Source: Ochotona curzoniae (taxonomy: Eukaryota > Chordata > Mammalia > Lagomorpha > Ochotonidae). From it: 64,000 bases of DNA. The notes beneath the pieces were generated by a model that had not been told where the DNA came from, did not search any database, and worked only from the letters and a program-made list of their open reading frames with translations. The stretch is taken from the NCBI RefSeq assembly GCF_017591425.1, contig NW_024465885.1:36836501-36900500 (forward strand), in the 5' to 3' direction. The number at the start of each line of letters is the position of its first letter. Positions within the stretch are counted from its first letter, which is position 1. Both the position numbers and the translations under genes were made by a program. Positions 22,200-35,345 of this stretch are shown here, piece by piece.

Positions 22200-23850
22200 A
22201 CAATAAATCAAAGAACAACCCAAAGCTAAAATGACAGGACCAAACTGCTACATATCCACATTAACATTGAACGTAAATGGCTTAAATTCAATCAAATGCC
22301 ATAGATTAGAGAATTGGATCAAAAAACAAAACCCATCTCACATCTCACCAACAAGTATCAGAGGAAACAAAGTGAAAGGATGAAAAAACTTATTCCAAGC
22401 AAAGGGTAAGGAAAAACATGTTGGTATAGCCATTCTTATATCAAATGATATAGATTTTGATGTAAAAAACATCCAAAGAGTTAAAGGACACCATATAATG
22501 ATCAAAGGATCCATTCAACAAGAAGAGATAACCATAATAAATGTATATGCACCAAATACCAAGGCATCTAGCTATGTGAAACAAATGGATTTAAAGGGAG
22601 AAATAGACTCCAATACAATCATAGTGGGTGACCTTAATTCCCCATTAACATTAATGGACAGGGCCCAGCGGTGTGGCCTAGTGGCTAAAGTCCTCACGTT
22701 GAACATGCCAGGATCCCATATGGGCGCCGGTTCTAATCCAGGCAGCTCCACTTCCCATCCAGCTCCCTGCTTGTGACCTGGGAAAGCAGTCAAGGACAGC
22801 CCAAAGCCTTGGGATCCTGCACCCACATGGGAGACCTGGAAGAGGTTCCTGGTTCCTGGCTTTGGATCAGCACAGTACCGGCCGTTGCGGTCATTTGGAG
22901 AATGAACCATTAGATGGAAGACCTTCCTTTCTGTCTCTCCTCCTCTTTGTATATCTGACTTTGTAATAAAAATAAATAAATCTTAAAAAAAATTAATGGA
23001 CAGATCAAAGAGACAGAAACTCAGCAAAGAAATAACAAAATTCACCCAAACTCTAGAGCAAATGGACTTAGCTGATACCTACTGAACATTTCATCCTACA
23101 GAGAATACACTTTTTTTCATTACTACATGGAACCTTCTCCAAAATTGACCATGTTATAGATCACAAAACAAATGTCAGCAAATTTTTAAAAATCAAAATT
23201 ATAGCTTGTATCTTCTCAGACAATCATGGAGTGAAGCTGGAGATCAAGGAGTCAAAACATCCAGGAAGACTTGTAAACACATGGAGACTGAATAACATGT
23301 TACTAAATGAGCAATGGGTTAAGAAGAAATCAAAGGGGAAATTTTAAAATTGCTTGAAACAAATGAAGGCATCAACACAACATATCAAAACTTCTACGAC
23401 ACAATCAAGGTAGTGATAAGCGGCAAGTCCATCTCAATCAATGCTTATGTCAAGAAACTAGAAAAGTACCAAGTAAATCAGCTAACCTTACATTTGGAGA
23501 AACTAGAAAAATAGCAAAGCAATCCCAAAATTAGTAGGAAAAAAAGAAATAGCCAAGATGAAGGAGGAAATAATATCAGTGAATCAAAGAGCTGATTCTT
23601 TGAGATAATCAACAAAATAGACTCCCCACTAGCCCAGCTAATCAAAAAAGGAGGAAGAAAATATGTATCACTAGCATCAGAGACAAGAAAGGAAATTAAC
23701 AGATACCTCAGACATATAAAGAATTAGTAGGAACTATTACAAGCAATAATATGCGAACAAAACATAAGACCTAGAAGAGATGAAAAGATTTTTGGACACA
23801 TACAATTCACCAAAATTGAATCAAGTCAATCCTTAGTAAAGAAAATCCCT
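22200..23850 (+). pseudogene. LINE-1 ORF2 N-terminal remnant (endonuclease and linker; no reverse transcriptase)
   Basis: ORF2p nicks target DNA with an APE-type endonuclease. Visible in order: LTLNVNGLNS near 22263 (endonuclease start), EEITIINVYAPN near 22519, and SNTIIVGDLNSPLT near 22609 with the metal-site Asp/Asn. A SINE interrupts it at 22661. A linker with FFEIINKIDSPLAQL lies near 23600. The frame has several stops. Just where the reverse transcriptase domain should begin (about 23840), the text switches to 3' UTR. Confidence 0.8.
22661..22991 (+). repeat. C-SINE inside LINE-1 ORF2, 11-bp target duplication
   Basis: attaatggaca occurs at 22650-22660 and again at 22992-23002. The head is 'gggcccagcggtgtggccta' with a good A box (tggcctagtgg) and a B-box-like ggttctaatcc. 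The copy is full length with an 'aataaaaataaataaatctt' tail. Confidence 0.93.
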
Positions 23851-24209
23851 AATGTAAGGAAACCATCATGCAAATTGGAATGTATGGTGATGGAGTAATG
23901 GAGACTGCCATATCCAGATGTGAAGACACAATGCAGCATGCATCCCTGTTTCCAAATAAAAGATGGACTCCCAATGAAAGTGTTGGCCATATCTAGACAA
24001 TGGAATGATGGACTGTCTGACATTGTCTGTACCAGCAACGTTGGGGCACACTTAAAATAACTGACTGATGGAATTGTAACTCCTTATGAAGGAATGTACT
24101 GTTGTGAAAACATGGAGAAAATTAAGCAGGGGGTGGCAGTTGGGGGTAGGGGAATCCCATACTACACACAATTGTACCATAAAATTCAAAATTTAAAATA
24201 AAAATTAAA

Positions 24210-26094
24210 CAAAAGAAGGAATAAAAGCAGAAATGGTTATGAGAAGCTGGGAAGGGGGAAATGGAAAAAGGAGAATGGAGAGAGAATGTTAATGAGTACA
24301 GGGATGCAGTTGGATAGAAGGAATAACTTCTAACATTCTACAGCACAGTTGAGCAACTAAGGTCATGAGTAACTAAATGTATATTTCAAATCACTAATTG
24401 AAAAGATTTTTAATATCCCCAACCAAAAGAAAAGATATTTACAGTCATGGATACACCCAATTACTATAATTTTAATCATTACATTTTGTATACATGTGTT
24501 AAAATATGACACTGGATCCCATACATTAAGCATAAATATTATATCACTCACAATTAATTTTTCAAAATACATTATTGCATATGCACACTCTGCAACATTC
24601 ACCCTCAGAAAAGCAGAGGCATTCTAAAAAAAAAGAGAATATTCTTCAATACCTTCATCTACAAAAAAAAGAACTAAATACAAACACTAAAGCAGGATAT
24701 ATAGGAAAAAATGGGGTCTGGAGAGAAAAGATGTAAAGTGGAAGAATTAATTCACTAATTGGAAAATATTTTGACTCATAACACATGCTTCTTTGGTGGA
24801 AATTACCAATTAGTGGAAAGCAGCCCAAGAAGGCAAATTTACTAACAGATTTTTTTTAAATAAATAACAACTTCTAACATCACATTAGTCTTTATAAAGG
24901 GTTGTACTCTCCAACAAAATTCCCACTCCGCATGTTCAGTTTAACAAAGAATCAGCAGGCATTGAGGCCTAAAGTCTACTACTTGGAACTCATAAGAAAA
25001 ATTCTCAATTCCTGACGCTTCATGGTTGCTAGAATACTGAGATCTCAGAGAAAAAAAATAACTGTTTTCTTGTGGCTTTCCACAGAAAACCAAGAGGGAC
25101 AAGAATTTGAGTGTAACCCACTGCATTCATTTATGCAGCAAATATTTGTCATGGGTTGCTATGTGCCAGAAACCAACAGAAGGGCAAGAACCACAGTGTC
25201 AGGTGGGCATTTTCCCTCCCCAGAAATCTTGCAGCACAAATAGAGGCTTGCCAGCCTGACACCCAAAGTCATTGTCCTCTTTCTTTTTTCTGTATACCTC
25301 TCAACCGTTTCAACGCTTATGATGGAGTAATGACTAAAACAACAGATTCTAGTCAGGGCTTCTAAATAAAGAAGCACCTAGTGGTCAAGAGACTTTAAGA
25401 TTCGTAAAGACATCAATCAAGCAAACAGTATTCAAGAACTTGGAACCAAGACAAAGTGAAAGTCTGACACTAGTCAGTGTTGACTTCCAGAGAAAATCGC
25501 TAAGGGCATAAGCTGCACCACATCCACATTGCTTATTCTTAACAGTTTCTATCATTTTCTCAGGAAAAAAATCCTCAACTATTTTGTAAATCATGCCATT
25601 CAACTGTACATTTTCCTGTCCTTCATGAAATGAGAGCTAAGATACAGTTTCATTTTCACTTTTTCAAAATGATAGTATGAAAAAAACAGAAGTGAAAGTA
25701 TGAATCATAATATAATTAGGAGTTCAGAATGAGATATCCATTTATAACTCAGAAAACCACGGGGTATTTCCAAACTGATGTCATTCATAGAAAGAATGCC
25801 ATGTGTTATGGAAGAATAAGAAAAATTACCTAGACCAACTGGGGGATTTAGAATACATGTGGGATATTCCCAGCTAATCATTTTGCTTTAAAAAAATTTT
25901 TTTACAAGCAGCAACCTACATTTCAAACACTTTTATTGACATTAAGGTCAGAAATTACAAACTGAAATTGAGGAAGAAAGAGAGGGGAAATAAGTAAAAT
26001 TTTCTTCTTAGAAGGAAATCTGTTCTCTTTCATTAATAAAAATTGTTTTAAACATTTTTAAGTAAATTACAAACGAGATTCTGGATAATAATTT
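24210..26094. other. Single-copy DNA; nothing classifiable
   Basis: No supported gene. Frames of 60-79 codons are unremarkable. Confidence 0.4.
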
Positions 26095-26110
26095 TCAATT
26101 CTTTTTTTTT

Positions 26111-26415
26111 TAATTATTTTTATTGGAAAGTCAGATCTACAGAGAGAAGGAGAGACAAAGATCTTCCAACCACTGATTCACTCCCCAAGTGGCCACAACA
26201 GCCAGAGCTGAGCTGAGCAGAAGCCAGGAACTTCTTCTGGGTCTCCCGGGAGGATACACAGTCCCAAGGCTTTGGCCAGTCCTCAATTGCTTTCCCTGGC
26301 CACAAGTAAGGAACTGGAAGAGAAGTGGAGCAGCCAGATTGCAAACCAGCACCCATATGGGATCCTGATACATGCAAGGCAAGGAATTTAGCCACTAGGC
26401 TACTGTGCCAGGCCC
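26111..26415 (-). repeat. C-SINE, minus strand, about 16-bp target duplication
   Basis: On the minus strand it is full length, with tail at 26111 and head 'ggcctggcacagtagcctag' at 26415. Flanks tcaattctttttttttt (from 26095) and tcagttctttttttttt (from 26416) match with one difference. The insertion site is the T-rich end of the older C-SINE at 26424. Confidence 0.88.
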
Positions 26416-26423
26416 TCAGTTCT

Positions 26424-26697
26424 TTTTTTTTTTTAAGAGTATTTATTTGAAAGAGTTAACAGAAAGAGGAGACAGCAGAAGAGAGAGCCAAACCTTCTAT
26501 CCTCTCCCCAAATGCTGAAACAGTGAGGACTGGGCCAAGCCAAAACCAGGAGCCAAGAGCTTCATTTGGGTCTCCCACATCAGTGCAGGGGTCTACGCAC
26601 TTTGACCATCTTCCACTGTCTTCTCAGACTCATTAGCAAGGAGCTGGATAGGAAGTGGGACAGCCAGACCTTACTTCTATGCCACAATACCAGACCA
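26424..26697 (-). repeat. C-SINE, minus strand, old
   Basis: Complementary C-SINE landmarks in order: 'aaaccaggagccaagagctt', 'gggtctcccacatcagtgca', 'tagcaaggagctggatagga'. It is more diverged than the neighbour at 26111. Confidence 0.75.
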
Positions 26698-27645
26698 TAC
26701 TGTTAATACTGAAACAATGTACCCTGAGACTTTGCTTTTGAGGATATATCAAACTAAATGCTTCAGTAACTCAAAACTTTATTTTCTTCAAGGAGTTGTC
26801 TAAACACCAAGTACCAAGGAATCACAAATATTTGTTTTACTTGTAAGAAAGCTTTTAGAAAAAAAAAAAACTGTTCAGTCTGCGCAAATTGTTAAAATTG
26901 CCTTAATTTTATTTTTTTCTAAAAGGAGAAGTACAAATCGTATTTTTAACCAGCCAAGAAATTCAATAAAGATTTTCCTCCTCTGTAGTATGTTTATGTT
27001 TTGTTCAACACACATTGTATATGTGTGCTGAAATATTAGTCTAGATCCCACTAACTGTAAGAAAATTGTTAATTGAAAAAAATGTATTAAGAGAATGAAA
27101 AGCTAACTGGCCTGGCTTAACCATCACACACTGAATTTATGCATCAAACTACCACACTGTATCTGCTAAATAAGTGAGATTAAAATCATTTTTACAAATT
27201 ATGATTTAAAAGCTTATGATATACAAGAAAATAAATAGTGATATTACAGACAGGAAATATTTCCCAGAAATATTTGCCCCTGGGTTGCCTACAATTGTTT
27301 GTAAAATACTCTATTTTGGTTTTGCCATATTTCTCACTGTGTTTGCTGGTTGGGCGATCCTTTCGACCCAGATGCTTATACCCATTTACAAGGTCAGGCC
27401 AGCTGTGACTTGGCAATCAGTGAGTTTCCTTGACATGAAAAAATTCACAGAGGTCCCCTTGTTCACTAATCACGGTGATGCCTTGTCCTGCTCTTTGATT
27501 CTGAAGCTTATCCATGAGTCCCATTGTCAGCTCCTAGTGTCTTGTCTAGAACCTTGTATGACTTCATTTGTTACCACAGATCTTTCACTGGGGATGCAGC
27601 TAAATCTACCAAAAGGATTGTCTGATCCCAAGTGATTGAAGAATA
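26698..27645. other. Single-copy DNA; nothing classifiable
   Basis: A 139-codon plus frame (27216-27635) has a hydrophobic stretch near its residues 32-50 (YFGFAIFLTVFAGWAILST). It has no Kozak context, promoter or homolog that I can recognise. I treat it as chance. Confidence 0.35.
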
Positions 27646-27647
27646 AT

Positions 27648-27985
27648 ATTTATTTATTAGAGATTTATTTATTTGTTTGGTTGGTTTTTTATTGGAAACA
27701 CAAAGTTACAGAAAGAGAGAGAGAGAAACAGAGAGATCTTCCATCTGCTGTTTTATTTTCTATATGACTGCAATGGCTGGAACTGGGCCAGTCTGAAAAG
27801 AGGAGCCAGGAAAGTTTTCCACATAGGCACAAAGGTCCAAATATTCAGGCCATCTTCTGCTATTTTCCTAGGCACACTAGCAGGAAGCTGTAGGGAGTGG
27901 AGCAGCTAGATCTCCAACTGGCATCTATATGGGATGCCAGGAGTTGCACTTGGAAGTTTAACTTGCTATACCACAATACCCACCA
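27648..27985 (-). repeat. C-SINE, minus strand, old
   Basis: From a tail of (attt)n at 27648-27680, through 'agagatcttccatctgctgt', to 'gcatctatatgggatgccag' and 'ctataccacaatacccacc' at the head end. Confidence 0.75.
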
Positions 27986-28199
27986 CAAAGGAATAAATTT
28001 TAAAATGTACTAAGGCCAGAGTCCTCCTTCTGCACACTAGCTCAAAATCCACATAAATGGAGTCTTACAGACCGAAAAACCCGTAAATTTTCAGAAAGAA
28101 TGAGCATTTTTGCATAACACTTAAGAAGACACCACATGGAATATCAGCATCTCCTATTGGAGCTCTGAGTTGGAATTCTGGCTCATCCAGTCTGATCAA

Positions 28200-28442
28200 G
28201 CTTTCTACTGAATGCAGAAATGAGGGCTGGTCCCAGTCAAAACAGAGAGCCACAACTCAATAGACCTCCCACATGCTTGCCAGAGTCTGGAGTGTTTGAG
28301 CCACCATCTGCTGTTTCCCAGGCTACACATTAGCAGGGAGCTGAATTGTAGTAAAGGGGGCAGGAATTGAACCAGGCACTCCAGTTTGGGAAGCAGACAC
28401 CTCATGTGGTGGCTTAACCCCTGTGCTAAATACCTACCTCAC
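28200..28442 (-). repeat. C-SINE, minus strand, partial
   Basis: 'agacctcccacatgcttgcc', 'tagcagggagctgaattgta' and 'gtggtggcttaacccctgtg' give the head two-thirds. The 3' part is missing. Confidence 0.6.
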
Positions 28443-31400
28443 AAATTATTTTTGTATTAAGAAATAGAAAGTTTTAGGAGAAATGTAGGTTTATAATAAA
28501 ATTAAAAAGATTTCTTAAGGTATAAAAATATTCAGTTAGTATAACAAATGACCCTCTGCAGTAAGAGATGTTTACAATGAAGGAGATTGTTTTTGTGTTA
28601 GAGCAGTGTGTATGTGGGCAATCTGAGTAATTTCTACTTAATTTCACAACAAAGCTAAACCTTCTGTAAAATTGCAGTCTACTAAGAATGACTAAAGAGT
28701 AAACTACTACATTTAAACGAAAAAAAATGAATTTTATGACATTAACATTTTAAATGTCTATGCATTTGATTCCATGAACAAAGTTAAAAGACTCAAAAAC
28801 AACACCTACAAGGCACTTGGAAAATAATAGCAATCTATAATATACAAAAAAGCTTTATAAATAACAAGGGAAATTGCAGGAAATAAATGGCAACAGACAA
28901 AAAACTTTATATGAATAATAAAGACGTGAGGACAGCTGTATCTTACCGATAGAAACATGCAAATTTTAAAAAGACACTCGTGTCCGTAAGAAAGGAAAAT
29001 TTTGAGAAGTCTGACAATGACAGGTGATAGTGAGGAAGTAGAAGAAACAGAAACTTTAAAATTCTCAGTGCTGATGGTTCATGCACATCAGTGTGCTACC
29101 ATAAGCAATGTGGCATGAATTGGAAAGAACAATTCTTGATGGTTAAGAAAGCAAATTGGGGCATGATTTGGGCAGAATTTTTACAATACCTCCCAATTCA
29201 AAGCTCAGGACCTGAAAAATAAGCTTCTAAAGCATAAAAATAAAATGTAAAGATGAGCTGATTTTACTGCAAAGCTATTTTACATCCATACATAATGTCT
29301 TATAAGTGGGCATTTTCCAAGATCTCTTTGAAAACCATGTATATACAGGGAGAAGAAAAGGTATATATTGATAACCACAAAGTTATTATCCCATATTCTT
29401 CTAGAAAATCTTGACACGGTGGAAGCCCCAGATAACAATGGTTGCCTGGCTCCTTGACTACAATGAGCGAAGCCATGATCTCTAGTGAATTTCTTGACTC
29501 CTTACGTTTCCAGAGTTGCTGTATCCTCATCCATCAACAACACCTTACAGCCCTCATCCATCCCACCATAGAAGCTCGATGTTGTCACAGAATTTCTCCT
29601 GCTCATAAATTAGGAGAGGCAGGCTACGCAACCTGTAAGACTACTGTACAGGGAAAGGTACCATCAAGAACAGCACAAAACTGGGATCATCCATTATATT
29701 TTCTTCCTCCTCTGGTACTGTCTGCTTCCAAATGTCTCTGTTCAAGCAGTCAGAAACAGCCCCAATCTTCTTCTAGGGGGTAAATGGAAAGTCTGTCTGC
29801 TACACTCGTGTCCAGCCATTCTCTTACCAACTGGTATCAGTAGGATGGTGTTCTTGCCTTCCTTTTCCAGTCCAAGCTTTCTTTTTTTCTGAAACAATAA
29901 ATGAAATGGTGCAAAGTTAAAAATCCTCCCATATATCCTTTAGGCAACAAATGAAAAGAATTTGACCCAATATTATCTTGGGTCAAACAGCCTGATTTTA
30001 GAGGTTTATTTTAAACACATTAATAATACTGTTTATTTTGAATTTGCGTTTTACATCTCATTGTATATTGTGAAAATCCCTCCCACTTGGAACATCGTGC
30101 ATATCAATACATCCAAATCTTGTTCACTCTCTTTAAGAACTATTGCATCATTTTCAGTTGTCTAAGTGTGTGTACATGTGTGCATCATATGATATGATCT
30201 GTTCAATCCCTTGTTGATGAGCATTCAGATTGCCACTGGCTTACTGATACAACATACAATGACACAAATAGCATTGTGTCTGTATGTGTTATTATGATAT
30301 TAATTCAAACTGCTGATTTATTTGCAAAAACAGATTGGGGAACTCACACCCATACCATAATGCAAGGGAATGTTAATATCCTTAGGTGTTTACCAGCAAT
30401 GGCTGAAACTACTGGTTTAAAATATTTGCCTATTAGGCAAGTAAAAAAAAAATTGTCTCGTATTGTTCCATTTCAGGGTAGGAATGGAGTAGTGGTCATG
30501 AGGCAAATTCCAAGCCCTGAGACAAGGGCCTAAGTGCCTAAAACAGTTAGGTGACCTTACCCATATCTCATTGCACACCTGATTTTACCTGAAAACCTAC
30601 TTTCCCACTAGAGGTTTGAGAAAGTTGGAAGTTCCAATAGGTTTCCTTAGAAGTGTTTTCTTTCAGTTCAGGGTTGTGTCAACTGTTATTGCAAGCAAAG
30701 GATAACAACACTCCAGTTGAAAAAGGAAAAAGGTGTGTCCACTGGTTAGAACAGATGAAAGGGCAAACACAGAGCAGTAGCACCGAGGAAGCTGCTAAGA
30801 CAGACTCAGTGCTTGCAAACACAGAGTATCTGCTGAACTTTTACAATCTCATTTGAGGAATTAGCCACAGGACAGATTTGAAGAGATCTGAAGTGGGTAT
30901 TGTTATCAAAAAGGGTTTCAAAAGTATATTAACTACAATCCTCATGTTGACCTCATTTGGTATCAACAATTTCAAAACTATTAATGGCTATTGGCTCCGT
31001 CATGCCACACAAGGTGACTGAGCATAAGTCACATAACACGCTAACAGACGAGCATAACTACTTTCATTTTATATCAAAACAGGAAACTGATAGAATTGTA
31101 AAACTTACACTTGTTGAGTTTTAATTCAAAGTCTGTAAAACAAAACTTTTTCAACAGAAATAAGTAAGTGAACTCCAGTTAAAATTAGTTCTGTGTTACT
31201 GTGCTCTACATAAAAGGTAACAAATTGACACTTAGGGGATGTGAAAAAAGTACATAAACATTATGAATCATATTTATTACTTGTGAAGGCAGCAAAAGGT
31301 GGAACAGATAAGGTGCCACATAACCAGCCTTTTTCACATGGAATGAATTAACAGAAATTCTCTTGCAAGAACCTAAGGCAGTTCAGATGTAACTGTTCTT

Positions 31401-32720
31401 TATGATTCCCTGGGCAATACTTGCTACATTGGCAATAAGAATAGAAATAATGAAATATAACTACATGCAAAAGAGCATTTTTAATCACAAGCAATGACAT
31501 AGCAGTAGGAAATAGAACAACCTTCTTCTGAAATATCATGTGCAAAGGTCTATTCCCTCCCCACATGCTGTGATGGCCATCACACACACATTCATTCATG
31601 AAATGTGCTTCATGTGCTGTTCTGGGCATTCTGACCACCAGACTACCAGCTGAAAGGCAGGTTTTTTTTAAATCCATCCTTGTAACTGTCCACAAGTTAA
31701 CACACTGTCAAGTACAATGTGCTCCATAAATGTTTGTTGCAGTTAAAACATTGTGCAGGAAGCCAAGTCACTAGAAGTATCAGCATAGTTATAGCCAGTC
31801 ACCTACACACAGACACTTTGCTTCCCCCAAAACTTCACAGGTTGAAGCTCTTCTTCCTGATAAGTTTACATCTGGAAATAGGATCTTTAGGAAATAAAAA
31901 AAAAGTTGAAATGTTGTCATATAGGTACAGCCCTCATTCGGAAGGTGAGTGCTTTATGAGAAAAGAGAAAGAAAGGCCTCTCTCTTTCTCTGTCCCCACT
32001 CACCCAGCCACGCTCAAGGAAAGCTCCAGAATGCACAAAGGGAGAAGGCAGCCCTCTAGAAGCCAGGGAGGAAGGTCGTGTCAGGAAACCAAATCTGCTG
32101 ATTCCTGAACCTTCAACATTCCAACCTCAGACTGCAAGAAAATAAATGTGCTGGAGCTAACCAAGCTGCTATCTAGCCACACCTGAGAAGACTGGTCCAA
32201 TCAGATAACTCGGTAACAATTCTGGTGCATTTAATTGGTTTGATGATAATGAATAAGACTTGAGAAAGTTGTGGGAGTTTTTTTTTTTTAATCATTCTGT
32301 AGTATACTGATTATTTGAGAATGAACTCTGCCACAAAACTTGGCATGTACATATTTAGGTATAATGGTAGCAAAGGCTTGTACATAGAATGTATCAAACA
32401 GGAAAGGGAGGGGAAAAAAGAGGGAAAAAATGGAAGTGTTCTATAAGACTACACTTACCAAGAAAGTATTTCTCTTCTGCATTAAATGAAAGTTCCATCT
32501 CATTTTTTCAACCTTCACTTCATTTGAGAAAAGCCTTCTTTAAGTGTGATCAAATGAGGAAAACAATTTAACCTAATGTACATGCTTCATTCTCTTGCTA
32601 GATGTTATTGGAAATTATTTTTTAAAAATCACACAAAATTGATGTTTAAGACGTAGCCCCAATACATTTCCTACATTGAAAAAAAAGAAAATCTTTAAAT
32701 TGTCCTCTTGCAACATAGGA
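28443..32720. other. About 4.3 kb of single-copy DNA; no gene or named repeat
   Basis: AT-rich. The longest frames (113-129 codons at 29442-29783 and 31719-32108) lack recognisable domains and codon structure. An ACA/TG-rich patch at 30160-30190 is minor. Confidence 0.4.
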
Positions 32721-32728
32721 TCCCACAA

Positions 32729-32746
32729 AAAGAAAGAAAGAGAGAG

Positions 32747-32794
<48 letters not shown>
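32729..32794. repeat. (GA)n microsatellite
   Basis: Nearly uninterrupted ga repeats from about 32751 to 32790, with a gaaa-rich lead-in. Frames through it are pure RE/SL repeats and are not genes. Confidence 0.95.
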
Positions 32795-32795
<1 letters not shown>

Positions 32796-33035
32796 TACAT
32801 CACTTATTTCTCACATAAGTCTCATGGAATTTTTTTTATAAAAGTTTGTCGTCAAAAATTTTTCAACCCAAAATTAGCAAGAAAACAGCTTGCGATAAAC
32901 TCCTTCTCACTAGCGTCCTTGAATGGAGACTGCCTTTGTAAAGGAAATAGTGAGAGAGTTTATAGATGGGTTGCATATTTACCTTTAACATACCCAAGAT
33001 GAGCGTACTTGTTCCAGATTCTGAAAAACACATCT

Positions 33036-33350
33036 GGGCCCAGCAAGATAGCCTAGCAGCTAAATCCTCACATATGGATGCCAGTTCATGTCCCAGCTGC
33101 TCCATTTCCCATCCAGCTCCCTGTTTGTGGCCTGGGAAAGCAGTCAAGGATGGCCCAAGGCCTTCAGACTCTGCACCCACATGGGAGACCTGGAGGAAGC
33201 TCCTGGCTCCTGGCTTCAGTTCGGCTCAGCTCCAGTCATTGCGGCCACTTGGGGAGTGAATCGGTGAATAGATGATCTTTCTGTCTCTCCTTCTGTAGTA
33301 GATCTGACTTTCTACTGAAAGTTTTTAAATAATAAATATATTTTTAAAAG
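33036..33350 (+). repeat. C-SINE
   Basis: 'gggcccagcaagatagccta' head, 'ccatccagctccctgtttgt', 'ggagtgaatcggtgaataga' and an A/T-rich tail. Intermediate divergence. An extra loss around 33075 removes part of the 'ggatcccatatggg' block. Confidence 0.85.
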
Positions 33351-34830
33351 AACAAAAGAAACCCAAATCTAAGGTACTGTCTCATTTTTTACTGAGTTTT
33401 GAAGGTTCTATACAATGGGCATAAGATGCTTGGCATGTTCATCAGACAAGCAATTTAAGGGGACAAGACACACACAAAGGGTTGGTTCTTCTGAAGACAA
33501 TAACTTACTCTTTTCTCCTTTTTTCTTCAAAATGAAGACTGGCATCACTCAGCTGTGGGTCTGGCAGTCTTCATTCCCGTAGTATACTAACACACTGGTC
33601 AGCAACTCTGCAAAACCTTGAAGAATTCTATCAGTGGGAGCCGACATTTTGGGAGAAAAATAAAAAGAAAAGAACCTACCCTGCTATTAATTCACAATAC
33701 TCACTTTCCATTGGCATTGGAAATTTTCACTTGAAATTTGATTCGCAGATTACACAAGTTATTTATAAGGCACAAAATTGGAAAATAGTACCAAATACAC
33801 TTGAGTTATTAACCAAACGCACAGTATATCATGTTTCAATTCAAAATTTAAAAACCAAGTGACTAGGCAAATGAGTCTATTTTTAGTAAAACCATTTAAA
33901 TATTTATTTCACATGAGATAGAGGAAATTTTTGTGTGACATGTGATGCAATTAAGTACAGCCATTTTAACTATGAAATTATACATGATCAACCAAATTTT
34001 AAATTTAACTATGGTAAATAGTTGATCTAATAATTGCATGTTAACAAATTTCTAATTATGAACATTATTTATTGAACGTGTCATATTTAACTGTGACAAA
34101 ACCTTGAGAATGAAATTCTGAAACTTATTTTTTATGGGTCTACTCTGAAATATGTTTAAATAAATCTATTTTTGTACTAATACACCATGTAGAGAAATTT
34201 GATAACGAATTCACCATACAGGGTTTCTAGGCACCACCAAAGAAATGATTTTGTTATGCCTATAATAGACTATTACTAGAGTTACAGGTTTAAAATGACT
34301 CATGAGACATTGGCTAGGGCATGCTGTGTTGCAGGTGGTGCCAAACAAGAGCTTTATTGAGAAGTCATAATGGACTCTCTTCCAACACACAACCATTAAA
34401 TGCAAGAATAGGGTGGAGCCAGAAAGAAGATACAGCCTGGCCTCTCTTCCTCCGTGAGCTATCTCCCAGTCTTAATGGAGCCACAGAAGTTAGTTCACAC
34501 AGATTATCCTATGTGCTCTAGAGGGACAAATAGCAACCAACTGCTGCCCCGTGTAGGTGGAACCACTAATTTAGGAATGACTGGAGAACATTTGGGAGAG
34601 ACACCTGCATCAGAACAGGAAAAACTCACACATCTTCCATCAGGGGGTGAGAAAAAGGACTTTCAAAATGACCAAGAATCTGATGGTGTAGACAAGCTAT
34701 GGATATAAGCACTCTACACGAAGGATCCTTTCTTTCACTGGGTACTTTGTGAACTAGATACTTGTGAAGGACATAGCACTGAACAATCACACACGATTCT
34801 TGTCCTCACAGAAACTGTACCAATGAGGGT
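33351..34830. other. Single-copy, AT-rich DNA; nothing classifiable
   Basis: 33700-34190 is very AT-rich and free of recognised repeats. Confidence 0.4.
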
Positions 34831-34834
34831 GTGT

Positions 34835-35231
34835 AAACCTGGGCATCATCCTGCACTCCTGCTGCTCAAGATACGTGAGCATACCCTACATCATCTGCCA
34901 TCAAAATGTAACCAGGATTTGTTTACCATATAGCTTTACCTTAGTTCAGAACACAATTATTTATGCCTACATTAATATAATTGTCTCCTGACTGGCCTCT
35001 CTGGTTTCTGTGGTAGCCCAACTTCAGTGCGGTCTCCAAAGAACAGAACGATTCTATTAAAATATAGTATCACTCTTCTAGTAACTAAAGCTTTCAGTGG
35101 CTTCCCCTCAGCAAAACTGAACTACTTTAGAATAAAAACTAAAGCTACTTACCACTATATATAAGTATATCTGACCATATCTTCTCCTCCCTCATTAGTC
35201 ATTGCACCTGAATCAACAGCCTCCTGGCTCT
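34835..35231 (+). repeat. Possible ancient LINE-2-like relic, split by a LINE-1 3' end
   Basis: The phrases 'ctgggcatcatcctgcactc', 'gtctcctgactggcctctct' and 'ctttcagtggcttcccctca' follow the order of a common old mammalian repeat. The text appears to resume at about 35390 after the LINE-1 insert. The family assignment is tentative. Confidence 0.35.
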
Positions 35232-35345
35232 TTTATTATTATTATTATTATTAATTACATTGCATTATGTGACACAGTTTCATAAGCTCTGGGATTTCCC
35301 CCAACCCCTCCCTACACCCTCCCTCTATGGTCTCCTGGTTCTTTA
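35232..35345 (-). mobile_element. LINE-1 3' end fragment, minus strand
   Basis: The plus-strand (tta)n at 35233-35254 is the tail. 'gcattatgtgacacagtttc' and 'ataagctctgggatttcccc' are the reverse of the LINE-1 3' end 'ggaatcccagtgcctataaa'. Severely 5'-truncated. Confidence 0.7.

Larger units (their letters stand above)
20956..24205 (+). mobile_element. LINE-1, internally deleted (ORF1 + endonuclease region + 3' UTR), with two C-SINEs inside
   Basis: The copy starts inside ORF1 (EKMRDTKF-like), runs through a broken ORF1 and the ORF1/ORF2 junction into ORF2, then passes at about 23840-23890 from ORF2 text directly into 3' UTR ('ggagactgccatatccagat'). It ends with 'ggggaatcccatactacaca', 'ccataaaattcaaaatttaa' and an A-rich tail. 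The whole reverse transcriptase and C-terminal domain are missing. Excluding SINEs, about 2.55 kb remain. Many stops show it is dead. No clear target duplication was found. Confidence 0.85.

Noticed and set aside
22661..22740. tRNA-like A and B boxes
   Set aside because: They belong to the tRNA-derived head of a C-SINE. There is no cloverleaf or acceptor stem of a functional tRNA.
27216..27635. Plus-strand frame of 139 codons with a hydrophobic stretch
   Set aside because: No homology I recognise, no promoter or splice context, single-copy AT-rich DNA.
32615..33002. Frames of 62-108 codons rich in RE or SL repeats
   Set aside because: These are translations of the (GA)n microsatellite.
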